DNA of 64,000 nucleotides. Origin: Bradyrhizobium sp. LLZ17. GTDB taxonomy: Bacteria > Pseudomonadota > Alphaproteobacteria > Rhizobiales > Xanthobacteraceae. Position 1 is the first letter of the stretch, and every line of letters starts with the position of its first letter. Location of the stretch: assembly GCF_041200145.1 (NCBI RefSeq), contig NZ_CP165734.1, positions 6,491,001-6,555,000 on the forward strand, in the 5' to 3' direction. Position numbers and translations under genes: made by a program. Positions 51,636 through 60,745 of this stretch are shown here, one piece after another. Under the pieces are notes generated by a model that saw only the letters and a list, made by a program, of their open reading frames with translations, did no database searches and was not told the origin of the DNA.

Positions 51636-52584
51636 TGGCCTCTCCCTGCTGCCATTTGCGGCGCGCCAGGCCGAAATAGGAGAACAGTGTCGCGAAGATC
51701 AGAAACGGGATCATCGATACCGCGATCGCAGCACCCTCGCCGAGCTCGCCGCCGGAAATGCCGCGCTGAAAGGCCAACGTCGCGAGCAGATGGGTCGAGT
51801 TGCCGGGGCCGCCACGGGTGATGGCGTAGACGAGCTGGAAGTCGGTGAAGGTGAAGATGATCGAGAAGGTCATGACGATGGCGAGGATCGGCATCATCAT
51901 TGGGAATGTGATGTAGCGGAAGCGCTGCCAGGCGGTGGCGCCGTCGAGCATCGCGGCCTCGTAGAGCGAGGGCGAGATCGTCTGCAGGCCCGCCAGCAGC
52001 GAGATCGCCACGAACGGAATGCCGCGCCAGATATTGGCGGCGATCAGCGAAAACCGCGCCGGCCAGGGCGAGCCGAGAAAGTCGACGTTGGTCGTCCGCC
52101 AATGCAGCACGTCGACCAGCAGATAGGAGATGATCGAGAATTGCGGATCGTAGATCCACCAGAACGCCAGCGCGGAGAGCACCGTCGGCACGATCCAGGG
52201 CAGCAGGATGATCGCACGCAGCACGCTCTTGAATGGAAAATGGTTGTTGAGCAGCAGCGCGAGCCAGAAGCCGAGCGCGAATTTTCCGAACGTCGCGATG
52301 CCCGTGTAGACCACGCTGTAGAACACCGCGTTCCACCACAGCGGATCGGTGAGCAGATACTGGAAATTCTCGAGGCCGACGAACTCACCGCGCCGGCCGA
52401 TCGTTGTGTCCGTGAAGGCGAGCCAGATGCCGAGACCGAGTGGATAGGTCAGAAAGACCGCAAGCAGCCCGATCGCAGGCGCGAGGCACATCGTGATCAG
52501 GAACGGCTTGTAGTCGAACAGGCGCACGAGCCAGCTTGGCTGCCGCTGGGCCAGCGCGGGGGAAGAAAGTGTGGTTACGGACAT
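51628..52584 (-). CDS. Sugar ABC transporter permease, MalF type
   Basis: The 318-residue permease has six hydrophobic segments and the EAA loop SLYEAAMLDGATAWQRFRYITFPMMMPIL. It is the middle gene of a binding protein-permease-permease operon separated from the binding-protein gene by a palindromic repeat. Confidence 0.93.
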   Translation of the reverse strand: MSVTTLSSPALAQRQPSWLVRLFDYKPFLITMCLAPAIGLLAVFLTYPLGLGIWLAFTDTTIGRRGEFVGLENFQYLLTDPLWWNAVFYSVVYTGIATFGKFALGFWLALLLNNHFPFKSVLRAIILLPWIVPTVLSALAFWWIYDPQFSIISYLLVDVLHWRTTNVDFLGSPWPARFSLIAANIWRGIPFVAISLLAGLQTISPSLYEAAMLDGATAWQRFRYITFPMMMPILAIVMTFSIIFTFTDFQLVYAITRGGPGNSTHLLATLAFQRGISGGELGEGAAIAVSMIPFLIFATLFSYFGLARRKWQQGEAND

Positions 52585-52618
52585 CAGGGCGTTGTCCTGT
52601 TCTAGACTGTCACCACAC

Positions 52619-52704
52619 CGTCATTGCGAGGAGCGAAGCGACGAAGCAATCCAGGCTCTGGCCGCGGGGGTGGACTGGATTGCTTCGCTTCGCTCGCAAT
52701 GACG
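52619..52704. repeat. Palindromic repeat, CGTCATTGCGAG family (second copy)
   Basis: CGTCATTGCGAG... and ...CTCGCAATGACG are perfect outer arms. GAAGCAATCCAG and CTGGATTGCTTC are inner arms. The sequence is the same family as 40043-40158 without its third stem. It sits inside an ABC operon, between the binding protein and permease genes. Confidence 0.85.
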
Positions 52705-52715
52705 GCCGCTCCGTT

Positions 52716-54058
52716 TTACTTCTGCCGCCTGAAATACCGCTTGCAGCGCTGCTCGGCCTCCGCGGCGGCGGCCTCCGGCGTGGCAGTGCCGGTCGCAACG
52801 GACGCGAACATCTGAATCAGCACGTAGTCGGCGCTGACGGCACCGGTCGCCGTCGAGATCGGACCCGCGTAGCCGTCATAATAGGTGCTGTTCATCGTGT
52901 CCTTGAAGATCTTGACCTTGGGATCTTCGCCCCAGACCTTGGCCTCGGCATAGGCCGCCAGCGGCTGGGCCCAATAGCCCGAGTTGGCGTTGAGCCACGG
53001 CTCGTACTGGTCCTTTTCCAGCATGTATTGCAGGAAGGCCTTTGCGGCGTTCGGATACTGACTGTGCTTGAACACCATGGCGTTGAGCGTCAGCCCCGCC
53101 ATCGGAGATATCTTGGCGACGCCCTTCGGCAGCAGCTGATGCTCGCTGTCCTCGGCGATCGCCTTGGTCGCCGGATCGTTCTTCAGCGAGAAATACAGCG
53201 AGACGCCATTGGAGGTCAGCGCGATGTCCTGCGCGGCATAGGCGCGGTTGTTGCTGACGTCGTTCCACGAGGTCGTGCCGGCGATGAAGGTCGGATACAA
53301 CTGCTTGACCCAGTTCAGCGCGGCGATGGTCTCCTTGCTGTTGATGGTGAGGTTGCCGTCTTCATCGAGCAGGGCGGCGTTATGCGACCACAGCGCCCAA
53401 TTCGCGAAGCCGTTGCCGTCGCCCTTGGCGTTGCCGAGCGCGAAGCCGGCGGGCTTGCCGGCCTTCTGAAGCTTTTGGCAGAGGTCGAGGATTCCGGCAT
53501 GGTCCTCCGGCACCTTGTCGAAACCGACCGATTGCAGGATCGATTTGCGGTAGATCAGGGCCCGCCGCTGGCGCCGAACGGCAATCCGATCCAGCTGTTG
53601 CTCTTGTTCTTCTTGCCGTAGCGCTGCGCCAGCGGCAGCCAGCCGCCATAGCGCTTGCCGAGATAATCGGCCACGTCGGTCAGCTCGATCAGCTTGTCGA
53701 TGTAGATGTGCGGCGCGTCGGAGAAGCCGATGATGATGTCGGGGCCGGCGCCGGAATTGGCGGTCACCGCGGTCTGCTGGTTGATGTCCTCCCAGCCGAC
53801 GAAGTCGACCTTGACCTCGACGCCGGTATCCTTGGTGAATTTCGCGGCATTGGCGCGGAATACGTCCTCGTCGGCCTGGACGAAGCGCACCGGCCGCAGC
53901 ATGCGCAGCGTTGCGCCTTTCTCGATCGGCAGTTTCGGGGCCGGGACGTCGGCGGCCTTGATCGCGGATTGAGCGTGCGCTGCAACACCAGTGGCAGCCA
54001 CCGCTGCAGCGGACACGCCCAGAGCCAAGGCATCACGACGTGTGATGTCGTTCCTCAT
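52716..54058 (-). pseudogene. ABC transporter solute-binding protein, frameshifted
   Basis: Two frames form one CUT1 binding protein. The N-terminal frame (54058 to about 53559) has a Tat-type signal (ITRRDALALGVSAAAVAATGVAAHA) and runs to SWIGLPFGASGG. It then meets a stop (GGG CCC TGA). The next frame continues LIYRKSILQSVGFDKVPEDHAGILDL and runs to 52716. Adding one C in the CCC run restores 447 residues. The second half has a complete sugar-binding-protein C-terminal lobe. The substrate is unknown. The split is probably a sequence error. Confidence 0.87.
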
Positions 54059-54145
54059 CAGTTCCTCCCTATGATGTCTCCCTTCCCGGCGTTGATCGCC
54101 GGTGAAGGGCCGTTCCGTCCTCCGGCGCGCCTTGCGCCGGCCGCC

Positions 54146-55189
54146 TTAGCTGTTCGGGCCGCGGTCCATGCTGACGGGCTGCCAGCGGCGGAGCGCGGTG
54201 TCTTGCAGCACCGACGGATTGACGCAGCTTACCGGCCACATGCCCTGAAGCACCAGTGACAATTCGTAGCCCACCCGGCGCTTGCGCGCCTCGTCGAACC
54301 GTGCCGAGGCCGAGGCGACGTGGGCGGTCAGGGTAACGTTCTCCATGCCGAGGATGGGATTGTTGTGCGAGGGCGGTTCCTTCTCCAGCACGTCGAGCGC
54401 GGCATGCGCGATCCAGCCCTCTTGCAGCGCCTTGATCAGGCTCTCCTCGTCCACGGTGGCGCCGCGGCCGGTGTTGATGAAGACCGAGCCCTTCTTCATC
54501 TGCCGAAAATGCTTCTCGGTCAGCATGTGATGCACCTCGGGCCGGGCGGGCGCGTGCATCGACACGAAGTCGGACTGCGACAGCACCTCGTTCAGCGTCG
54601 CCGGCATCACGCCGTGGTCGTACATCAGCGTTTCCTGGATGAAGGGATCGTAGGCCATCATGCGCAGGCCGAAGGGAGCGGCGCGCTTGGCCACCGCACG
54701 CGCGACGCGGCCGAACGAGATGAAGCCGAGCGTCTGGCCCATCAGCCGCGGAATCTTCAGCAGCGCCGGCCGGCCCTCCGCCCAGCGCCCGCTGCGCACC
54801 ATCTTGTCCTGCTCGACCAGTCGGCGAAAGCCGGCGAGCAGCAGCATCACGGCGTGGTCGGCGACTTCCTCGATAAAGGTGTCCGGGATGTTGGTGACGG
54901 GAATGCCGCGGGCGGTGGCGGCCTTGATGTCCACGCTGTCGACGCCGACCGAGCCGAGCGTGATGACTTTGCAATTCTCCAGCGCGTCGATGATGGTCTT
55001 GGTGATCGGGATGGCCTTGGCATAGATGGCGTCGGCGGTCCTGGCTGCGGCGATGAACTCGGCCTCGCTCGCGGGCGCCTCGACGATCTCGGCATCGATC
55101 GGATCGAGCGCCTCGCGCTCAAAGGAATAGTCGCTGCCCGCGACCGTGAAGCTCGCGCCCTTCGGCGTCACCACCCTGTATTTCGGCAT
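54146..55189 (-). CDS. D-isomer-specific 2-hydroxyacid dehydrogenase
   Basis: The 347-residue protein has the two-domain fold of NAD-dependent 2-hydroxyacid dehydrogenases. The NAD region includes LMGQTLGFISFGRVARAVAKRA (about 148-169), and FINTGRGATVDEESLIKAL is standard. Catalytic residues are likely Arg in GRGA, Glu in LDVLEKEPP and His in LTAHVAS. GGGAG lies eight bases before ATG 55189. The frame continues upstream to 57229, but that is antisense to the chemoreceptor gene. The substrate is unknown; it follows an ABC importer on the same strand. Confidence 0.92.
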   Translation of the reverse strand: MPKYRVVTPKGASFTVAGSDYSFEREALDPIDAEIVEAPASEAEFIAAARTADAIYAKAIPITKTIIDALENCKVITLGSVGVDSVDIKAATARGIPVTNIPDTFIEEVADHAVMLLLAGFRRLVEQDKMVRSGRWAEGRPALLKIPRLMGQTLGFISFGRVARAVAKRAAPFGLRMMAYDPFIQETLMYDHGVMPATLNEVLSQSDFVSMHAPARPEVHHMLTEKHFRQMKKGSVFINTGRGATVDEESLIKALQEGWIAHAALDVLEKEPPSHNNPILGMENVTLTAHVASASARFDEARKRRVGYELSLVLQGMWPVSCVNPSVLQDTALRRWQPVSMDRGPNS

Positions 55190-55450
55190 TTTCTGCTCCC
55201 GATTTGGTTTGTCGGTTCTTGTTATGACTCGCAGCTGCGGCGGGCCTTTGCGTCTTTTACGCGGAATCGGGGCGAGTGCGTACAATTCACAGTTGTCAGG
55301 GGCGACGATTATTTGCCCGGTTTCCCGGCAGGTCGGGGGTTGTACGGAGGGGCGTGTAAGGAACTTGCTAAGGGGTCCCACACTACAAGCTGATTCAAAT
55401 TCGATCGATTCGCTTGCGCCCCCGCATCCCTTTGCCCCCGGAGCCACATC

Positions 55451-57136
55451 GTGAAGTTGAGCAATCTGAAGATCGCCCCCAAGCTTGGCATCCTTGTCGG
55501 CGTGACCTTGTTTGGGCTGTGCATTTCCGGGGTTCTTGCCGGCTACCTGATGAAGCAGGAGATGGTGAACGCGCGCATCGATCAGGCCAAGGCGATCGTG
55601 GAGTTGGGGCGCAATTATGCCGCGGCGCTGAAGAAGCGCGTCGATGCTGGCGAGATGACGAAGGAGGCGGCGATGGCCGAAATTCGTCGCTACGGCAATG
55701 CGATGACCTACGACAACGGGGCGGGCTATCTGTTCGGCACGTCCTATGACGGCATCACGCAGCTTGCGCCCGATCCGAAGCAGGTCGGCAGCAACCGCAT
55801 GGATGTCGTGACCAACGGCCGGAAGCTGTCGGTCGAGCTGATGGAAGGGGTCAAGGCCAACGGTTCGATCCTGCTGTACTATGAATATGTGAAACCCGGT
55901 CAGGAGAAGCCGATCCGCAAGATCGGCTACGCGGTCGCGGTCCCCGGCTTCGACATGTATCTCGGCACCGGCGCCTATCTCGACGACATCGACGCGAAGA
56001 TGGGCCCGGTCTATTGGCTGCTCGGTCTTGCCATGCTCGCCATCGTCATCGTCGCCGGCAGCGTCGCCTGGCTGCTCGGCCGCAGCATCAGCCGTCCGCT
56101 CGCGCTGCTCGGCGCCCGCATGAAGGATCTCGCCGACGGCAAGCTCGATGGCGACATCCCCGGCGTCGGCCGCGGTGACGAGGTCGGCGCGATGGCCGCG
56201 ACGGTCCAGATCTTCAAGGACAACGCGGTCCGCATTCGCGGCATCGAGAACACCGAAGCGGAGGCCAAGGAGCGCGCCGCGGCGGAACGCCGCAGCGCGA
56301 TGGAAGGCATCGCCAGCGACTTCGAGCGCAGCGTCAACGGCATCGTCCGTTCGGTCTCTTCGGCCGCGGCCGGCATGCAAAGCACGGCGCAGTCGATGAC
56401 CGCGACCGCCAGCGACGCCTCGTCGCGGGCGGCCACCGTCGGCGCGGCCTCGCAGAGGGCGTCGGGCAATGTCGGGACGGTCGCAGCCGCCGCCGAGGAG
56501 CTGTCGAGCTCGGTTGCGGAAATCTCGCGCCAGGTGACGCGCTCGACCGAAGTGGCGAGCCGCGCCGTCAACGACGCCGAGCGCACCAACGCCACGGTGC
56601 AGGAGCTCTCCACCGGCGCCGAGAAGATCGGCGAGGTGGTCAAGCTCATTCATTCGATCGCGGCACAGACCAATCTGCTCGCGCTCAACGCCACCATCGA
56701 AGCGGCGCGTGCCGGTGAATCCGGCCGCGGCTTCGCCGTCGTCGCCTCCGAGGTCAAGGCGCTGGCCAACCAGACCGCCAAGGCGACCGAAGAGATCTCC
56801 GCTCAGGTGGCGGCGATGCAGACCTCGACCAGCGATGCGGTCGCAGCGATTGGCGGCATCACCCAGACCATTGCCGAGATGAGCGAGATCACCGCGGGCA
56901 TTTCCGCGTCGATCGAGCAGCAGGGCGAGGCCACCCGCGAGATCGCCCGCAACATCCAGTCGGTCGCCGCCGGTTCGAGCGAGATCAACACCCATATCGG
57001 TGGCGTCACCTCGGCCGCGGAAGCGACCGGCAGCGCCGCCACCGACGTGCTCACCAACGCCCGCGAGCTGGACACCCAGTCCGGCGCGCTGCGCAGCGCC
57101 GTCGACAGCTTCCTCGCCAAGATGCGTGCGGCGTAA
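55451..57136 (+). CDS. Methyl-accepting chemotaxis protein with single Cache domain
   Basis: The 561-residue receptor has a first membrane helix (about 10-32) and a periplasmic single-Cache (sCache_2-like) domain with [13 protein letters not shown] and [22 protein letters not shown] second helix covers about 195-217 and a HAMP region follows. The signalling hairpin has the invariant tip [36 protein letters not shown] (about 405-440). It senses a small molecule, probably a carboxylate, and signals to CheA. It has no nearby che genes. Start ATG 55451 (the [13 protein letters not shown] start is common in this group). Confidence 0.95.
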   Translation: MKLSNLKIAPKLGILVGVTLFGLCISGVLAGYLMKQEMVNARIDQAKAIVELGRNYAAALKKRVDAGEMTKEAAMAEIRRYGNAMTYDNGAGYLFGTSYDGITQLAPDPKQVGSNRMDVVTNGRKLSVELMEGVKANGSILLYYEYVKPGQEKPIRKIGYAVAVPGFDMYLGTGAYLDDIDAKMGPVYWLLGLAMLAIVIVAGSVAWLLGRSISRPLALLGARMKDLADGKLDGDIPGVGRGDEVGAMAATVQIFKDNAVRIRGIENTEAEAKERAAAERRSAMEGIASDFERSVNGIVRSVSSAAAGMQSTAQSMTATASDASSRAATVGAASQRASGNVGTVAAAAEELSSSVAEISRQVTRSTEVASRAVNDAERTNATVQELSTGAEKIGEVVKLIHSIAAQTNLLALNATIEAARAGESGRGFAVVASEVKALANQTAKATEEISAQVAAMQTSTSDAVAAIGGITQTIAEMSEITAGISASIEQQGEATREIARNIQSVAAGSSEINTHIGGVTSAAEATGSAATDVLTNARELDTQSGALRSAVDSFLAKMRAA

Positions 57137-57157
57137 GTACAGGCACGCTGAATTTGT

Positions 57158-57248
57158 AGGGTGGGCAAAGACGCGAAAGCGTCGTGCCCACCTTTTTCTT
57201 TTGAGTGCGTGAAGATCGACCGTGGGCACGCTTCGCTTTGCCCACCCT
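57158..57248. repeat. Palindromic repeat, AGGGTGGGCAAAG family
   Basis: Perfect outer arms AGGGTGGGCAAAG / CTTTGCCCACCCT and inner GTGCCCAC / GTGGGCAC pairs lie directly after the chemoreceptor stop. The T-rich tract CCTTTTTCTTTT in the middle could help termination of that gene. Confidence 0.82.
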
Positions 57249-57255
57249 TGTATTA

Positions 57256-57457
57256 GCGCGCCGGATTATAATGGCCACGTTCCGTGAGGAATGGCCCAGC
57301 CCGGGTGGCCGCCCGAGCTGGGCCGCCGATCGATCGGATCGATGCCCACCGAAGCCTTGAGGGCTGCGTTTCGTAGCAAGATCGCGGTCGGCACTTCATC
57401 GGGACCCGCATGGTTGAACGAACTTCAGGTTCGCATAACAAGGGAGGGTCGAGGAAG
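57256..57457 (+). ncRNA. Candidate bridge RNA region of the IS110-family element
   Basis: Between the end of the repeat and the transposase ATG lie about 200 non-coding bases with two structures. One is GGCCCAGC...GCTGGGCC (57293-57324; interior CCGGG/CCCGA), and the other is ATCGATC-G-GATCGAT (57329-57343). In IS110-group elements this upstream segment encodes the structured bridge RNA that binds donor and target DNA. I cannot define loops or ends from reading alone, and an IS1111-type element would carry the RNA downstream instead. Confidence 0.35.
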
Positions 57458-58429
57458 ATGGCCAAGCGTATCATGATCTGTGCCGGGATCGATACCGGCA
57501 AACATAAGCTCGACGTGGCGGTCGACGGCAGCTCGGAACAGTTGCGGGTCGACAACACGATGGAAGGCCACCAGGCTTTGGTAGAGTGGCTGAAGCGCAT
57601 CAAGGTCAAGAGGGTTGGGATCGAGGCCAGTGGAGGCTACGAGCAGGCGGTCGTCGCCGAGCTGCGGCGCAAGCGGTTCGTCGTCGTCTTGTTTCAGCCG
57701 AAGCAGGTCCGTGCTTTTGCCACGTTCCATCAGCTGCTGGCCAAGAACGACAAGATCGACGCGGCGCTGATCGCGATGTGCACTGCTGCGATCAAGACCA
57801 TCCATCCCGCTCCGGATCCGCGGCTGCAGCCCCTTGCCGAGCATCTGACGATGATCGACCAGATCACGGAAGACATCGCAAGGCTCAAGAACCGGCTCGA
57901 GAGTTGCCGCGACAAGCGGATTCAAGGGGTTTGGAAGGCGCAGATCGCGCTCCTGGCCAAGTCCAAACGAGCCGAGCTCAAGGCGCTGCTGGCGGCGATC
58001 CGCAAGCACCCTGATCTTGCCGCACGGCTCGATCTGATCCACAGCGTCGGCGGCTGCGGCCTGCCGACCGCGATTGCCGTCCTGATCCGGATGCCTGAGA
58101 TTGGCAACATCACGCGCGGGCCTGCCGCAGCTCTCGGCGGGCTGGCACCTTACGACGACGACAGCGGCAATCGCGCCGGTGCCCGTCACATCGAAGGTGG
58201 CCGCGAACGCCTGCGCCGGGCGCTCTACAACGCGGCTCTTGCGGCATCCTTCCGCTGGAATCCGCAGCTCAAGGCTTTGTACAGCCGTCTGATCGCCGCC
58301 GGCAAATGCCACAAATGCGCGCTCATCGCCTGCGCCAGGAAATTGCTGGTCACGATCAACGCCGTCGTCGCCCGCGGAACTCCCTGGGTCGCCGAGGCGC
58401 CTCAACTCGCCAAGCTGCCCGCCGTCTGA
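57458..58429 (+). CDS. IS110-family transposase
   Basis: The 323-residue enzyme (from ATG 57458, GAGGAAG upstream) has an N-terminal DEDD-type RuvC-like domain. GIDTGKHKLDVAV carries the first Asp, GIEASGGYEQAV the Glu, and AKNDKIDAALIA the next Asp. A C-terminal IS116/IS110/IS902 domain follows, with LIHSVGGCGLPTAIAVL and GGLAPYDDDSGNRAGARHI, where the serine recombinase-like Ser lies. It looks complete and potentially active. A 16-residue upstream extension is unlikely. Confidence 0.93.
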   Translation: MAKRIMICAGIDTGKHKLDVAVDGSSEQLRVDNTMEGHQALVEWLKRIKVKRVGIEASGGYEQAVVAELRRKRFVVVLFQPKQVRAFATFHQLLAKNDKIDAALIAMCTAAIKTIHPAPDPRLQPLAEHLTMIDQITEDIARLKNRLESCRDKRIQGVWKAQIALLAKSKRAELKALLAAIRKHPDLAARLDLIHSVGGCGLPTAIAVLIRMPEIGNITRGPAAALGGLAPYDDDSGNRAGARHIEGGRERLRRALYNAALAASFRWNPQLKALYSRLIAAGKCHKCALIACARKLLVTINAVVARGTPWVAEAPQLAKLPAV

Positions 58430-58486
58430 CCGCGTTTCTTTGTTCGATCAGGCGACCGTTTCTTCGTCCCGACCTGCCGCCACAAC

Positions 58487-58585
58487 GACGCCGCGCGCCG
58501 CGGTCGTCAAGGCTGGCCGTCGCTCAAATCTCTCCTCACATCCGCTGCTGCCAGGCCACGCCTTGACGGCCGCAAGCGCGGCGTC
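58487..58585. repeat. Long imperfect palindrome downstream of the IS
   Basis: The arm at 58487-58513 (GACGCCGCGC...GTCAAGGC) is the near-exact inverse of 58560-58585 (GCCTTGAC...GCGCGGCGTC). Pairing continues inward through TGGCC/GGCCAC to about 32 pairs. It lies between the transposase and the convergent binding-protein gene. I do not recognise its family. Confidence 0.65.
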
Positions 58586-58640
58586 ATGCTCGCGGAAATC
58601 GGACGCCAACCTAATGGTTGCTACGAGACTGTGGCGTCTC

Positions 58641-59618
58641 CTACTGCTTCTCGATCCCCGCCTTCGTGATCAGCTTCTCCCACAGCACGAGCTGCTCATT
58701 CACGAACGTGCCGAGCTGTTCCGGCGTGCCCGAGAATGCGTCCATGCCGAGCGTCGCGAGCTGGGCCTTGATCTCCGGCTTCTCGACGATCTTGCGGATC
58801 TCGGCGTTGAGCCGCGTCACGATCTCCCTGGGCAGGCCGGCCGGGCCGAAATAACCTTGCCATGACGAGATGTCGAAATCCCGCACGCCGGCCTCCTGCA
58901 TCGAGGGGAGATTCGGCACCAGCGGCGAGCGCTCCCGGGTCGTGACCGCGAGCGCGCGGAGTGCGTTGCCGCTGACGTGCGGCAGGCCGGTCAGGATGTC
59001 GACGAACATCATCGAGACGCGCCCGCCCATGACGTCGTTGAGCGCCGGCGGCGAGCTCTTGTAGGGCACATGCAGCAGATCGAGCCCGGCATTATGCGCG
59101 AAGGTCGCGCCCGACACGATCGCCGAGGACGAGCCGGAGGCATAGCTCAGCTTGCCCGGATTGGCCTTGCCATAGGCGACGAGCTCGCCGACGGTCTTGG
59201 CGGGCACGTCCGGGTGGACCACCAGCATGAAAGGCAGGTCGCCGGTGCGCGCGATCGGCGTGAAATCCTTCACCGGATCGTAGGTCAGGCTCTTGAGCAG
59301 ATAGGGATTGGCGGAATGCGTGGTGTTGGTGGTCACCAGCAGGGTGTAGCCATCGGGTGCGGAGCGCGCGACATAGGTCGCTGCGATCATGCCGTTGGCG
59401 CCGGCCTTGTTCTCGATCACGATGCCGACGCCGAGCGCCTGCGACAAATGCTGCGAGATCAGCCGTGTGGTGGTGTCGGTGCCGCTGCCGGCCGCGAATG
59501 GCAGCACCAGCGTGATGTTGCGGCTGGGCCAATTGTCGGCTCGCGCGGTGGATACTATGGCGAGACACAGCATGGCCGCGCCCGCGGCGCGCAGGGCTCT
59601 GATTAGTGATGACGGCAT
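58641..59618 (-). CDS. Tripartite tricarboxylate transporter substrate-binding (Bug) protein
   Basis: The 325-residue periplasmic protein has a signal peptide (LRAAGAAMLCLAIVSTARA, cleaved near residue 27). The Bug-family start WPSRNITLVLPFAAGSGTDTTTRL follows, with GANGMIAATYVARSAPDGYTLL and an internal PFMLVVHPDVPAKTVGELVAY motif. These proteins bind small carboxylates. No TctA/TctB membrane genes are adjacent, which is common for orphan Bug proteins. Confidence 0.93.
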   Translation of the reverse strand: MPSSLIRALRAAGAAMLCLAIVSTARADNWPSRNITLVLPFAAGSGTDTTTRLISQHLSQALGVGIVIENKAGANGMIAATYVARSAPDGYTLLVTTNTTHSANPYLLKSLTYDPVKDFTPIARTGDLPFMLVVHPDVPAKTVGELVAYGKANPGKLSYASGSSSAIVSGATFAHNAGLDLLHVPYKSSPPALNDVMGGRVSMMFVDILTGLPHVSGNALRALAVTTRERSPLVPNLPSMQEAGVRDFDISSWQGYFGPAGLPREIVTRLNAEIRKIVEKPEIKAQLATLGMDAFSGTPEQLGTFVNEQLVLWEKLITKAGIEKQ

Positions 59619-59716
59619 GTTTGGGCGTTCCCTCTTTTTTCGTTGGCGGGGAACCTAGCGTCTCGTCGTTGAAACCGGAAGGCGCGACTTTGTCGCTCCG
59701 CCACGATTCCGCGGAA

Positions 59717-60652
59717 TTACTTCGCCGCGGAGCCCTGTCGCGACGCGATCACGACGCCGGCGAGCACCAGCGCGTAGCCGATCAGGTGAAATGGCTGCAG
59801 CCTTTCGCCGAGCAGCAGGATCGCCATCGCGGAGCCGAACACCGGCACCAGATGGAAAAAGGGCGCGGCGCGGTTTGGCCCGATCAGCGCGACGCCGCGG
59901 TTGAAGAAGAGGTAGGCGAGGGTCGAGGGGAAGATCAGGATGTAGCCGAGCGTGGCCAGCGTCACCGTGTCGAATTGCAGCACGCTGCCGCTCCAGGTTT
60001 CCCAGATCGCCGTCGGCAACAGCATCATCGCGCCGCAGCAGGTGGTGAAGGAGAGAAAGGAGAGCTGGTGAACCTTCGGCCGGCGCGGGATGAAGGCGGA
60101 GTAGATCCCGAACGCCACCAGCGAGGAGGCGAACATGATGTCGCCCCGGTTCAAGCTGATGCTCGCGAGCGCCGCAAGATCGCCGCGCAGGATGATGATC
60201 AGCACGCCGAGAAGCGAGATCGCGATGCCGGCAAATTGCGCGCGGGTCAGCCGCACGCCGAACAGCGCCAGCGACCACAACGCCACGAACAGGGGCCCGG
60301 CCGACTGGATCAGCAGGGCATTCAGTGCCTCGGTATATTGGAGGGCCCAGTACGAGATCGCGTTGTTGAAGGCGAAGCCGACCAGCGACAGGAACAGCAT
60401 CAGCGGCAGGCTATTGCGCAACGCGGGCCAGTCGCGCTTCAGATGCGGCCATGAGAACGGCAGCAGGATCAGGAACACGCCGAACCAGCGGATCGTGGTC
60501 ACCGTCAGCGGCGGCACATGCGCGCCGACATGACGCGCGAGCACGATATTGCCGGCCCAGAACAGCGAGCTCAGGCTCAACAGCAGATAAGGCTGGTTAT
60601 TGAGCCAGCCGGCCGGATTCGTGGCGGGTGGCGCGGGCGAAGCGATCGTCAT
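59717..60652 (-). CDS. EamA-family (DMT) transporter
   Basis: The 311-residue membrane protein has ten hydrophobic segments in two EamA repeats. The first begins NQPYLLLSLSSLFWAGNIVLARHVGAHVPP and the second has the typical FLSLVG...ALQYTEALNALLIQSAGPLFVALWSL pattern. Its substrate is unknown. A second gene, at 61313-62245, is clearly a paralogue over the whole length (shared NQPYLLLS, WAGN, FNRGV.LIG.NRAAPFFH.VPVFG). Start at the ATG 60652; a frame open to 60694 is less likely. Confidence 0.93.
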   Translation of the reverse strand: MTIASPAPPATNPAGWLNNQPYLLLSLSSLFWAGNIVLARHVGAHVPPLTVTTIRWFGVFLILLPFSWPHLKRDWPALRNSLPLMLFLSLVGFAFNNAISYWALQYTEALNALLIQSAGPLFVALWSLALFGVRLTRAQFAGIAISLLGVLIIILRGDLAALASISLNRGDIMFASSLVAFGIYSAFIPRRPKVHQLSFLSFTTCCGAMMLLPTAIWETWSGSVLQFDTVTLATLGYILIFPSTLAYLFFNRGVALIGPNRAAPFFHLVPVFGSAMAILLLGERLQPFHLIGYALVLAGVVIASRQGSAAK

Positions 60653-60745
60653 TGGCGTTGGGTGCGACCTTGCGCCGGATCGCCGTTGTGACACAAGTCA
60701 CGCCGCCGCAAGGCTACAATGCAAGCTTGACCCGAGGAGGCGTCA

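Larger units (their letters stand above)
57256..58440 (+). mobile_element. IS110-family insertion sequence, approximate limits
   Basis: The unit comprises a non-coding left part, one complete transposase gene and at least a few bases beyond its stop. IS110 elements have no clear terminal inverted repeats and make no target duplication, so the exact ends cannot be read. The left limit is set just after the AGGGTGGGCAAAG repeat, into or beside which it may have inserted. The right limit may extend up to about 58480. Confidence 0.6.

Noticed and set aside
55190-57229. Long N-terminal extension of the 2-hydroxyacid dehydrogenase
   Set aside because: The extension is antisense to the chemoreceptor gene. 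The true start, with GGGAG before it, is at 55189.
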